Assembly (NCBI RefSeq): GCF_003387615.1 | Contig: NZ_QUNS01000011.1 | Coordinates: forward strand, 1 to 64,000 | DNA: 64,000 bases | Reading direction: 5' to 3' | Origin: Tenacibaculum gallaicum | GTDB lineage: Bacteria; Bacteroidota; Bacteroidia; Flavobacteriales; Flavobacteriaceae | In this document: positions 35,801-43,916 of the stretch, piece after piece | Layout of the letters: each line of letters opens with the position of its first letter | How positions within the stretch are numbered: position 1 is the first letter of the stretch | Notes under the pieces: generated by a model | What the model was told of the DNA's origin: nothing | The model's input: only the letters and a program-made list of their open reading frames with translations | Databases searched by the model: none | Translations under genes and position numbers: made by a program

Positions 35801-37534
35801 TATTCCTAATTTTGTCCCCCCTGCAAACCCTTTACTCATCAAATTAACATCTAATGCAAAACTTAACAATGTTCTATCATCATTAGCTGTTACTCCTATT
35901 TCTGATATTGTTACTGGAAAGTTTCCAAATTTCACATCATCTTTATACCCCATGTAATCAACAGAAAAATATGGAGATTCCGTTTGCAACTGAAGATTTT
36001 CAAATGTGATGCCTTTAAAATCAACCAACTTGCTCCCATTACTGTTTTTCCCTCCAATAGTTAAACTACCATATAAATTAGCCTTGGGTCTAAATTTACC
36101 TTCTTTAACCTTAAGTGTTACACTAGAATTTGACTTCAAATGTGCTTGTGCCATCAAAACAGGAAAGTGCAAACCTTCTTTCGCTATAGGCTCTAAAGCC
36201 AAACTATACTCATCATTTCCAACATCAATTATAGCCGTATATTTAATAGCTTTTCTTATTCCTTTTATGTGTTCTGTTTCATTAATAACATCTTCATTTG
36301 TAACTTTTCCTGAAGTTGGCAAAGCTACATGCCCTCCAAAACCACCTCCTGTTATCTTGTTTGCTATAAAAGAAGCATGTAAATCAGTTACTGAAATTGG
36401 CCAGCCAGAAGCTGTTCCTTCTTCAATAGAAAAAAGATTTTCTATTGCAAAACTTCCTGTCACACCTTCTCCATCTATTAAAAATTTTTCAGCTGTAATA
36501 CTTAATCTATTTTCTTCATTCCTTTTCATAAACTCCTTGGGTAGAGTTATTTTTACCTTTTCAATAGATACCCCTCTCCATAATTCTTCATTACCAGGAA
36601 TTAAATACTTTTCTTTATATCCTTTTGGAAAATTAACATTATTAGAGTTTTTAAGATCGCTAAAATCAAAAACAGCATTTTTAACTTCAAAAATTAAACC
36701 TCCTTTACCCCTACCTGTTGTAGAGTTTTTATCTTTAATTTGAAATGGATGACTTAAATTTATCTCTGCAATTATATCGTTCCAGTCTGACACTACTGTT
36801 TTAAAAGAACCTTTTACTCGTGTTCTTGTGTCTTGAATAACAGTATTATTAGAGTCTAGTGGTTCTAATAAATCCCTAGAAAATAAAACATTTGCTGCGA
36901 CTCCTATCTCTTTTATCCCTGAACAATCTATGGTTACATAGGTCTTATTTTCTACAATACCTGTTTTCATATTAAAGCCACCCTTCAACTCTAATAATCC
37001 TTTATTACCTTGTATCGGAATCGCAACATCTCCAAATAACGATATATTAGTATCACCATAAATTCCCCCATTATGAGATATTTTTATGTTATCTGCTCCA
37101 AAAAAAAGCTCTTGTTGCTTTCCATTAGCTCCTAGTTGACCAATTGTTAGTTTTGCAAAAAGTGTTACCTCAGTATAATCTGGATAAAATTTAGCTTTGC
37201 TAACTCCTAATATCGCTGTGTTTTTTCCTACTCTCTTTTTAACACCAACAGGCAAGCTAATCATATCATCAGAGCCTAAGACATCAACATAACTTCCTGT
37301 TCTTTCTATAGCTTCAAAAACAGAGGTAGCTCTACTTATAAGTGTATCTACCTTAAAATCAGAGTAATTATTTTTAACATAATCAAAATCAAACTCTCCT
37401 TTTGCTTTAGAAGAAAACTCAATTAATTTAGGAAGTGCTTTTTCCGACCTAGAAATACTATCTAAAGGATTATCTGTTGAAGAAAAAACTAATTGAGAAA
37501 ATACAATAAAAAAGAAAAAAGTAATTTTTTTCAT
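32819..37534 (-). CDS. Giant beta-rich exported or outer-membrane scaffold protein, first gene of the cluster
   Basis: About 1571 residues. I chose the ATG at 37534 (MKKITFFFFIVFSQLVFSS signal peptide); a TTG two codons upstream is possible. Most of the chain is alternating short strands rich in Gly and aromatic residues (GFGGGAYYHMKK, GYVGGHFSVLGGMIRGRF), like repetitive amphipathic beta structure of AsmA-like or barrel proteins. A helical segment lies near residues 785-830. The C-terminal 450 residues look like several beta domains. I do not recognise the family. It leads the operon behind a strong promoter, which suits a structural or secretion-platform role. Confidence 0.8.
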   Translation of the reverse strand: MKKITFFFFIVFSQLVFSSTDNPLDSISRSEKALPKLIEFSSKAKGEFDFDYVKNNYSDFKVDTLISRATSVFEAIERTGSYVDVLGSDDMISLPVGVKKRVGKNTAILGVSKAKFYPDYTEVTLFAKLTIGQLGANGKQQELFFGADNIKISHNGGIYGDTNISLFGDVAIPIQGNKGLLELKGGFNMKTGIVENKTYVTIDCSGIKEIGVAANVLFSRDLLEPLDSNNTVIQDTRTRVKGSFKTVVSDWNDIIAEINLSHPFQIKDKNSTTGRGKGGLIFEVKNAVFDFSDLKNSNNVNFPKGYKEKYLIPGNEELWRGVSIEKVKITLPKEFMKRNEENRLSITAEKFLIDGEGVTGSFAIENLFSIEEGTASGWPISVTDLHASFIANKITGGGFGGHVALPTSGKVTNEDVINETEHIKGIRKAIKYTAIIDVGNDEYSLALEPIAKEGLHFPVLMAQAHLKSNSSVTLKVKEGKFRPKANLYGSLTIGGKNSNGSKLVDFKGITFENLQLQTESPYFSVDYMGYKDDVKFGNFPVTISEIGVTANDDRTLLSFALDVNLMSKGFAGGTKLGIKGKFENTNGRHRWKYDGIDIQRINVEADLGSVKFKGLVDIKDNDPVYGNGFYGELEADFNSINVKATAWFGKADVRYWYVDAYADLSSMRAKPMIGPVEINGFGGGAYYHMKKTSNPPKLVYQGQLDDEGNPVPVKTPKPPSGMDYVPDANSGLGFRAMLGFALANEGAFNGKVGFEMAFNTHGGLNRIFFFGEAHIMKGYKLEFADKFKEKLNNLENKINDLADNKLVKSLKETNLVEYSKVSFPQDGLTFDVGIDAHFSMEMDFVNNSFHSEMEVYVNTPGNFFSGVGDRGRAGWAVFHTGPEGWYLHMGTPKDRIGLRVGIGGFNVKATTYLMIGDKIPGSPPPPQAVADILGVDLNSLDYMRDLNALGDGRGFAIGMDFSLDTGNMNFLMFYARFRAGLGFDIMIKDYGETACKGSGQIGIDGWYANGQAYAYLEGELGIRVNLWFYKARIPIVKAGAAVLLQAKLPNPSWFRGYVGGHFSVLGGMIRGRFRFKIELGEECEIIGGAPLGGMKIISGVTPDNDATEVDVFTAPQSAFNMKINKSFELEDDKGVKTYRILLDEFTVKSEGKIIDGELEWNESQDVVNFVSFDVLPPQKVIQVKVAVSFQEFKSGSWITLMYNGKKAQEIEERTFTTGVAPDYIPVENIDYTYPVIDQKYFYQNESTTGYVKLKRGQPYLFAPETNWKQKVVYSNEEGHNFVNTVSYNRGDRQVNFKLGRFNNQKKYTLKLVSSPDAEGGSENAISYTKQDTGYEDNTIEVKNKEVQNVVNDEALTELLTYDFSTSEYNTFAKKIDDKRVVKHYLEPIYSDVHAIQTDVRESERFDRIELEGGKYSGKQPLIEAEAVLDDNYYEDRIYQLIYEKYPLEPEFTVDRDVKDLGIPPKKGIDILTWYVPYLRNNPTFSLLSKRIPYRYNLPYHYKRDFMDIQYKVVNKYLNNPTEYASKIQKYNYIINGVFPAIWSGKYKVKMQYVMPGGVLGTSTVFKYKNPF

Positions 37535-37570
37535 AAGCAATAAGGGGTTAACAATTTCATTTTAGCCGTG

Positions 37571-37602
37571 CAAACATATGCAGTAATTTACTGTTATCCA
37601 AA
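37571..37602 (-). promoter_or_regulatory. Promoter of the giant exported-protein operon
   Basis: On the minus strand TTTG (37602-37599) is followed after exactly 20 bp by TATGTTTG (37578-37571), a full match to the Bacteroidota -33/-7 pattern. It lies 36 bp upstream of the ATG at 37534. All genes from here to 8139 point the same way with small gaps or overlaps, apart from the cassette, so this one promoter may drive about 29 kb. The rest of the 37541-37704 gap shows nothing clear for the plus-strand gene. Confidence 0.65.
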
Positions 37603-37704
37603 GTTGAAGAATAAAAAAATTCACATTTTTTTAACAAAAATATTCACACCCTACTTGTTCTCTTTTTTTCTTAACTTTATACCTCTAAGATTATAGAAAA
37701 AATA

Positions 37705-40047
37705 ATGGACAACAAACCCAAAAAACAAACTGATAAACAACCTTCTGCTGAGCCTCCTTACAAACTATTAAGCTTAAGAACTGGTAAACCAAAAGATTGG
37801 GCTGCAGGAATTCCTGGAGTTACAAACGCTATAAAAAGTTTAATAAATGATAAAGCTTTAGTTAGAGGAGGAAAAGCTTTGGTTAAAATGAATCAGTTTG
37901 ATGGTTTTGATTGCCCTAGTTGTGGTTGGCCTGATCCCGATGATGAACGCTCTTCCATTGCTGAGTATTGTGAAAATGGTGCAAAAGCTATAGCTGAAGA
38001 GGCTACTAGTAAAAGAATTACTGCTGATTTTTTTAAACAAAATTCTATTTATGAGCTTTCTCAATTAACTGATTATGAAATTGGACATCTAGGTAGACTT
38101 TCTGAGCCTATGTACCTCCCTAAAAATGGTACACATTATGAACCTATTAACTGGGACAATGCTTTTACAAAAATTGCTGAACACTTAAATAGGTTAGAGT
38201 CTCCAGATAATGCAGCATTTTACACTTCTGGAAGAACAAGTAATGAAGCTTCTTTTGCTTATCAACTTTTTGTACGTGAATTTGGAACAAATAATTTTCC
38301 TGATTGTTCTAATATGTGTCACGAAACCTCTGGTTTTACCCTAGCCTCAGTTACGGGTATAGGAAAAGGAACTGCTACTTTAAAAGACTTCTACGATACC
38401 GATATCATTATGATTATTGGTCAAAATCCAGGAACGAATTCTCCACGAATGTTAAGTGCCTTAGAAAAAGGAAAAAAGAATGGAGCTAAAATTATTGCTG
38501 TTAACCCTCTTCCCGAAGCTGGTTTAATGGGTTTCCGAGATCCTCAAAAAATAAGTGGTATTTTAGGAAAAGGCATCCAACTTGCCGATTTACATCTTCC
38601 TGTTAAAATTAATGGAGATTTGGCATTGTTAAAAGCTATCGAACGCTTACTATTACATTTTGAAAAAGAAACCCCAGGTAAAGTTTTTGATCAAGAATTT
38701 ATCAAAAAGAAAACAGTTGGTTATGAAAAATTAATTAAGCAAATTGAAAATTATGACATAGATAAACTAGCAAGTGCATCTGGTGTTTTAAAAGAAGATA
38801 TTCAAAAAGCTGCTAAAATGCTAGCCCATAAAAACCGAATTATTATTTGCTGGGGAATGGGACTTACACAACAACCTAACGGGGTTGATATTTTAAAGGA
38901 AGTCTTAAACTTATTATTCCTAAAGGGAAGTATTGGTAAGCCTGGATCAGGTTCTTGCCCTGTACGTGGACATAGTAATGTACAAGGAAATAGAACGATG
39001 CTTATTAACCACAGTCCTTCCGTAGAGCAGCTTGATAAATTACAAGAAATTTTCGGCTTTAATCCGCCAAGAAATAATGGTTATGATGTTGTAAATACCA
39101 TAAAGGCGATGAATGATGGAAAGGTTAAAGTACACTTTAGCATGGGCGGAAACTTCTTATCTGCAACTCCTGATACCACCTATACCGCAAACGGAATGAG
39201 ACAACTTGATTTGTCTGTTTCTGTTTCTACTAAGTTAAACCGAACCCATTTGATTCACGGAAAAGAGGCTTTAATTTTACCTACTATTTCTAAAAGTGAA
39301 ATTGACATGGTTAACGATGAGCATCAGTATACAAGTGCTGAAAATGCAATGGGAATTGTAGAGTGGTCTAAAGGAGTATTAAAGCCTATATCTAACAAAC
39401 TTATCAACGAAACACATATTGTGTGTCGTATGGCAAAAGCTACTTTAGGAAACAAAAGTGTTGTTGATTGGGATCGTTATACGAATAGTTATGATGCTGT
39501 GAGAGATGATATTGAAAAATGTATTCCTGGTTTTGACAACTACAATGTTCGTGTAAAACAAAAAGGCGGATTTTACTTACCTAATGCGGCACGTGAAGGA
39601 AACTTTAAGACAAAAGAGTTTGGAGACCGTGTTCCTTTTTCTATAACAACATTACCCGAAAACAGATTAGCTGATGATGAATATCTAATGGCTACTGTCA
39701 GAACACACGATCAATTCAATACTACTATTTATGGATTAGATGATCGCTATCGCGGAATTTATAATGAACGTCGTGTAATTTTTATGAACAAAAAAGATAT
39801 TAAAAAAGCAGGACTTACATCTGGTGATAAGGTAGATTTATACAATTATGATAATGATACAGAGCGTATCGCTCCGCTATTTATTATTGTTGAGTATCCC
39901 ATTCCTGAGAAAAATACAGTTACCTATTTCCCTGAAACTAATGTGTTGGTATCAATTCACAATACCGTAAAAGGAAGTAATATGCCTGCTTCAAAGCATA
40001 TTAAAATTAAAATCAAAAAACACAACCCAGCTCTTCTTGCTCAATAA
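37705..40047 (+). CDS. FdhF/YdeP-family molybdopterin oxidoreductase
   Basis: The 780-residue cytoplasmic protein belongs to the YdeP/formate-dehydrogenase-alpha-like family, which binds a molybdenum bis-molybdopterin cofactor. Family signs are CPSCGWPDPDDERS near residue 71, TSGRTSNEASFAYQLFVR, DCSNMCHETSGF, IIGQNPGTNSPRML and GSGSCPVRGHSNVQGNRTM. The C-terminal domain has RTHDQFNTTIYGLDDRYRG, a cofactor-binding stretch. No extended Fe-S ferredoxin domain is present. YdeP has been linked to acid resistance in E. coli, but the substrate is unknown. It is transcribed away from the giant operon. Confidence 0.9.
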   Translation: MDNKPKKQTDKQPSAEPPYKLLSLRTGKPKDWAAGIPGVTNAIKSLINDKALVRGGKALVKMNQFDGFDCPSCGWPDPDDERSSIAEYCENGAKAIAEEATSKRITADFFKQNSIYELSQLTDYEIGHLGRLSEPMYLPKNGTHYEPINWDNAFTKIAEHLNRLESPDNAAFYTSGRTSNEASFAYQLFVREFGTNNFPDCSNMCHETSGFTLASVTGIGKGTATLKDFYDTDIIMIIGQNPGTNSPRMLSALEKGKKNGAKIIAVNPLPEAGLMGFRDPQKISGILGKGIQLADLHLPVKINGDLALLKAIERLLLHFEKETPGKVFDQEFIKKKTVGYEKLIKQIENYDIDKLASASGVLKEDIQKAAKMLAHKNRIIICWGMGLTQQPNGVDILKEVLNLLFLKGSIGKPGSGSCPVRGHSNVQGNRTMLINHSPSVEQLDKLQEIFGFNPPRNNGYDVVNTIKAMNDGKVKVHFSMGGNFLSATPDTTYTANGMRQLDLSVSVSTKLNRTHLIHGKEALILPTISKSEIDMVNDEHQYTSAENAMGIVEWSKGVLKPISNKLINETHIVCRMAKATLGNKSVVDWDRYTNSYDAVRDDIEKCIPGFDNYNVRVKQKGGFYLPNAAREGNFKTKEFGDRVPFSITTLPENRLADDEYLMATVRTHDQFNTTIYGLDDRYRGIYNERRVIFMNKKDIKKAGLTSGDKVDLYNYDNDTERIAPLFIIVEYPIPEKNTVTYFPETNVLVSIHNTVKGSNMPASKHIKIKIKKHNPALLAQ

Positions 40048-40073
40048 AAGCCGTTACTTATTATAAACTATCT

Positions 40074-40081
40074 TATTTTTG
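40074..40081 (+). promoter_or_regulatory. -7 box before the 119-residue protein gene
   Basis: TATTTTTG fits TAnnTTTG and lies 20 bp before the ATG at 40102, in the gap after the oxidoreductase gene. No good -33 element is seen. Confidence 0.4.
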
Positions 40082-40101
40082 CTTCCATATTTGAAGATTA
40101 A

Positions 40102-40461
40102 ATGACAGTAGAAGATTTAGTAGGAGTATACAATATTATCGGTAGTAATCAAGATGAAAGTGAAAACACCTATAAAGGAACTCTTTCTTTAACTCTTGAT
40201 AAAAACAATAGAATTGTTGCCAAATGGCTTATTAATAATGAACAAGAACAGTTTGGAACAGGTTTCTTTAAAAGCAATATTCTTATTATTAATTTTAATT
40301 ACACTAGTGATCATAACACTGTTTACAAAGGTGTTGCTGTATACTCTTGTCTTTCTAAAAATATTTTAGATGGATTTTGGTCCGAAAAACACGGAAATCC
40401 TTTATTTCTTGGAGAAGAACGTTGTTTTAGAGTACAGAATCAAACCGAACTAATCAATTAA
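40102..40461 (+). CDS. Small cytosolic protein of unknown function
   Basis: The 119-residue product looks all-beta (VGVYNIIGSN, GTLSLTLDKN, RIVAKWLINN, GVAVYSCLSK, LDGFWSEKHG), like a small lipocalin-like or avidin-like barrel without signal peptide. I cannot name a family. It follows the oxidoreductase by 54 bp with its own possible promoter and ends before a bidirectional terminator. Confidence 0.65.
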   Translation: MTVEDLVGVYNIIGSNQDESENTYKGTLSLTLDKNNRIVAKWLINNEQEQFGTGFFKSNILIINFNYTSDHNTVYKGVAVYSCLSKNILDGFWSEKHGNPLFLGEERCFRVQNQTELIN

Positions 40462-40475
40462 TTAATAACCTTTTA

Positions 40476-40516
40476 AAAAGAGCCAATATAATTTAAACAA
40501 AAATATATTGGCTTTC
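40476..40516. terminator. Bidirectional intrinsic terminator
   Basis: A 9-bp stem GCCAATATA/TATATTGGC (40482-40490 with 40504-40512) with a 13-base A/T loop is flanked by an A-rich side and a T-rich side. It lies between the convergent ends of the 40102-40461 and 40529-42493 genes and can serve both. Confidence 0.65.
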
Positions 40517-40528
40517 AATAACTTAAAC

Positions 40529-42493
40529 CTATATCTGGTTAAACTCTGAAGTATCGATAGCGCTTGGGTTTGATGCTGAAATTTCAAATATTGCATCATT
40601 AAAATCATTATCTCCATTAGGAACTGATATGTCTTCAAAGGCTATTACTGTAGAATTACAAGTTTTATCAAAAAAAATAATACTTTGTTGTCTTCCACTT
40701 AAATTAAAATCAATATTCGTATACTGAGAATAATAACCATCTGTGATAAAACCATTTACCCAGCCATTTGCTATTAAAAAAAAGCCTACTACTGTTCCTG
40801 GTTCAAAAGTACCAAGTAAACGCATTGTATTACCTTTTATCAACTCTCCTCCAGATCCTTCCGCTGAAGCATTTGGAAATATTACTATTTTATCTAATTG
40901 ATCCTCACTTGTAGGTGTCTCACCTTCTTTATAGGTATAATAACCTAATACATTTTTATAACCTGCTCCTTCATCTACAAAGGTCAAATATAATTCTGTT
41001 TCTTCTTTTACAACTATATTTTTTACTCGGTTTGAAAAATACTCAGGGTGGACTTCCATGGCGTTCTGACGTTCAGGGAGTATATTTGCATAAATATTGG
41101 ATAGTAAAGAACTACATACTTCTTTATCCTCTTCTAACCCATCTGGCTTGCCATTAGTGGTATATGTTGTAATGGTTTTATATTCGTCTTTTATTCTTTT
41201 TCTTAAAATTTTAAAACCTCCATTACCTTTGGCTACAAAAACCCATTCTCCATCTGCAATAATATAGTTCGCTGAAGCTCCTTCTTCTGCTAAATCCCAA
41301 TAAAAAATTGGTTGAATATCTTCACCAATGCTTGTTGGATGTGGTGATATTGAAATACCATCTGAACCATTTGCTGTGTACACATAATCATTATCTGTAC
41401 TTACTCCATTTGTATTTCCTACGACTAAAAAACTCCCTTTAGATTCGTTGATTATTGCTCCATTTGTAACATCTACTAGTGCAACTCCTTCTTTTCCTTT
41501 TGCAATATATACTTGGTCACTATTTATAGGGGAAAATTCCATTGTAGATTTCCCTCTGTATGCTTCTGCCACATTTTGATGAAAAATTTCTCCAATATCA
41601 TATGTAGTAGAATTTAGCCCTTCCTTTACTGTATTAACTCTTAATTGCGCATCATCTCCAGTAACTAGGCTTACTATTTTTGAATTGTCTGAAGTACCAT
41701 TTACAGCGATATATTTTGCATCACTGTAAACTTCTTTATCTATTGCAAATAAGTCATCTTTATTCAACTGAACAGTACCTCCATAAGTTTTTCCTGAAGT
41801 TATGTATAAATAACTATCGGTAATTGCTATTCCATTTGCAGATGCTGAAACCCCATCTTTTAAAATATTGGATAGATTTACTCTTTGGTAATTTTCTGTA
41901 AATAATCCATTATTTGTTTCTAACTCAAACAATTGTGCGCCATGTGTTGCATCTGACATTGCTAACCATACTTTTCTTGATGATGAATCTCCTTCAAAAT
42001 CTGAGGTAATTGCATTGATATCAGAATTTAAAAATGTTGCTTGACTCATAATTTCCGGAAAATTCGGATTGGATAAATCGAGTATTTCTACCGCTCCTAA
42101 ATGCTCATTTCCTTGTCTATGATAACTCACATAGGCTTTAGTATCTAATAACGTAATGTGTGTTGCGCTTAGCGTTTTACCTTCTACTACTAACGGAGCT
42201 ACTTCTGCTACATGCTCCCAATAATACATTTCTTGTGTTCCATTAACTCCTCCTGTTCGGCTAGCAAATTTTTGACCTGTTACACCGCTAACTATTGATT
42301 TAATAGTTGCTGTTCTATTTATATAACTAATTCTAGAAGATAGGGAATTTCTATAATTGTTTAATGTATATGGGTTTTCTGTTACTGTTTCTTCTATTGC
42401 TTCGACATTATCAATAATATCATCTTCTATTTTTGATTGACAACCAACGAAGATGCCAACCAGTATAATTGCTAAAATTCTTAGTTTTTCCAT
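40529..42493 (-). CDS. Surface lipoprotein with LVIVD-like propeller and DUF4114 domain
   Basis: The 654-residue protein has a lipoprotein signal (LAIILVGIFVGCQS, lipid Cys at residue 18). Residues ~80-430 contain propeller-like repeats with VEILDLSNPNFPEI and VALVDVTNGAIIN. The C-terminal ~200 residues match DUF4114: VVGFFLIANGWVNG, then AFEDISVPNGDNDFNDAIF, an acidic, probably calcium-binding end. Such proteins are typically surface or matrix exposed. The upstream region (42552-42586) carries a weak version of the operator seen before the polysaccharide operons, so it may be a matrix protein made with the polysaccharide. Confidence 0.85.
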   Translation of the reverse strand: MEKLRILAIILVGIFVGCQSKIEDDIIDNVEAIEETVTENPYTLNNYRNSLSSRISYINRTATIKSIVSGVTGQKFASRTGGVNGTQEMYYWEHVAEVAPLVVEGKTLSATHITLLDTKAYVSYHRQGNEHLGAVEILDLSNPNFPEIMSQATFLNSDINAITSDFEGDSSSRKVWLAMSDATHGAQLFELETNNGLFTENYQRVNLSNILKDGVSASANGIAITDSYLYITSGKTYGGTVQLNKDDLFAIDKEVYSDAKYIAVNGTSDNSKIVSLVTGDDAQLRVNTVKEGLNSTTYDIGEIFHQNVAEAYRGKSTMEFSPINSDQVYIAKGKEGVALVDVTNGAIINESKGSFLVVGNTNGVSTDNDYVYTANGSDGISISPHPTSIGEDIQPIFYWDLAEEGASANYIIADGEWVFVAKGNGGFKILRKRIKDEYKTITTYTTNGKPDGLEEDKEVCSSLLSNIYANILPERQNAMEVHPEYFSNRVKNIVVKEETELYLTFVDEGAGYKNVLGYYTYKEGETPTSEDQLDKIVIFPNASAEGSGGELIKGNTMRLLGTFEPGTVVGFFLIANGWVNGFITDGYYSQYTNIDFNLSGRQQSIIFFDKTCNSTVIAFEDISVPNGDNDFNDAIFEISASNPSAIDTSEFNQI

Positions 42494-42551
42494 TTTTTAT
42501 TTGTTTTAATTATACTGTAAATTTATTTTTTCATCCCCTATTATCGCTCTT

Positions 42552-42586
42552 TTTTCGATTAATTGCGGGTAACTATAGGTTAATGA
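42552..42586 (-). promoter_or_regulatory. Degenerate tandem LytTR-like operator before the DUF4114 gene
   Basis: CTATAGGTTAATG at 42573 and a weaker TTTTCGATTAATTG at 42552 stand 21 bp apart. They resemble the CTATAGACGAA-type pairs at 46770, 49560 and 53406. A TAAATTTA box at 42519-42526 lies 26 bp on the promoter side, about the same distance as at the TolC promoter. This is the weakest of the four sites. Confidence 0.35.
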
Positions 42587-42593
42587 TAACCAC

Positions 42594-43916
42594 CTACAAT
42601 CCAGCTCTTTTAGCTTGTATTGAAGATTTATATGGATTCCAAGGATCTTCGAAAGATCGCTTGAAAAAGAATTCTTTATAATAAGCTATAGTTCTTACTA
42701 TTCTTAAATAAGTTCCCGTATAAATAGTCATTAAAATTACATATGGCCACAAATATTTTTCTTCTTCTCTTCTTTCTGAAAAAATGTAAATACTAAGCAT
42801 TTGCACATATGACATTACAAAATATAAAGTGAAATTCATTGGAATAATAAACTTTAAAGAACTGTTGTAATTAACAATGATATCTATAATGTAAACCCAC
42901 CACATAATGTCTAAAATAACATTATAGAATACGTTTTCTGCTAGTGAAAAAAAAGTGGAGCAATTAAAGTTTGCCGTTGGAAGGTACACGTCTTTGTGCT
43001 TACGAACTCTAAAACGGATAATAGATTTATCCCATCGTAAACGTTGTTTTGTTAATACTTTAAATTTTGAAGGCGCATTGGTTAAACAAATTGCTTTTTC
43101 TTGAAAATACACTTTATAGCCAGATTTTCTAATCTTCACTGTAATATCTCCATCCAGTCCTGGGCCTATGTCCCATCCACCAATATTATCTATTACATCT
43201 TTTCTAAAGGCTCCGAATGCTCCTGAAATAATTTTATATATTCCTAGGTAAGAAGTAATTATTCTACCTACTGATACTGTTTTTAAATACTCTATTGCTT
43301 GTAATTTAGCACATAAACTTTCTTTGTAGTTTCTCACTTTTACATTTCCTCCTACTGCAGCAATTTTATCATTTACAAAAAAAGGTAATAATACTTGTTC
43401 TATTGCATCACTATCAAAAGAGCAATCGGCATCTAAATGCACAATATATTTCCCCTTACTAAAACGCAATGCTAAATTTGCTGCTGATGCTTTCCCTCCT
43501 CGCATCTCATTTCTTATAAACATATCAATAAGCCCTAAACGTTCAAGGTTTTTACCTATAATAGGAGTATCATCATCTGAACCATCATCAACAATAATTA
43601 ATTCGAAGTTTTTAAACGTTTGTTCTGCCAATGATTTGGTTAATTTATATAAGTGTTTCCCTTCATTTTTTCCTGGAATAATTACTGACACAAAGGGGTT
43701 TTCTTGAAAGAGTTTTCTTTTGGCTTCTTCAAACTTTTTGGCTCTTTTTTTTCCTGTTATAAAAAAGATAAATGCAATAATATAATCTATAATAATATAG
43801 CGTGTAAACTCAAAGATTACAAAATACCAAAAGACCCTTATAAATTTTGGCAACCCAACCACAAACCAGTAGTTTACATACTCTGGAACTAAATTATGTA
43901 GGCTTAAAAACATCAT
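42594..43916 (-). CDS. Processive family 2 glycosyltransferase (polysaccharide synthase)
   Basis: The 440-residue inner-membrane enzyme would polymerise an exopolysaccharide from nucleotide sugars and pass it across the membrane. It has N-terminal hydrophobic segments, a GT2 catalytic domain (VSVIIPGKNEG, VDDGSDDDT, LDADCSFDSDA near residue 160), the processive-synthase motif QRLRW near residue 290, and C-terminal membrane segments. This is the build of PgaC, hyaluronan synthase or Alg8. Its ATG overlaps the end of the TackOD1-type gene (4 bp). The polymer is unknown; the nearby nucleotide-sugar dehydrogenase suggests a uronic acid component. Confidence 0.92.
   Translation of the reverse strand: MMFLSLHNLVPEYVNYWFVVGLPKFIRVFWYFVIFEFTRYIIIDYIIAFIFFITGKKRAKKFEEAKRKLFQENPFVSVIIPGKNEGKHLYKLTKSLAEQTFKNFELIIVDDGSDDDTPIIGKNLERLGLIDMFIRNEMRGGKASAANLALRFSKGKYIVHLDADCSFDSDAIEQVLLPFFVNDKIAAVGGNVKVRNYKESLCAKLQAIEYLKTVSVGRIITSYLGIYKIISGAFGAFRKDVIDNIGGWDIGPGLDGDITVKIRKSGYKVYFQEKAICLTNAPSKFKVLTKQRLRWDKSIIRFRVRKHKDVYLPTANFNCSTFFSLAENVFYNVILDIMWWVYIIDIIVNYNSSLKFIIPMNFTLYFVMSYVQMLSIYIFSERREEEKYLWPYVILMTIYTGTYLRIVRTIAYYKEFFFKRSFEDPWNPYKSSIQAKRAGL

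Noticed and set aside
36006..36743. A 245-codon open frame on the plus strand
   Set aside because: It lies wholly inside the giant minus-strand gene 32819-37534 and its translation is low-complexity hydrophobic text, a shadow of the real frame.
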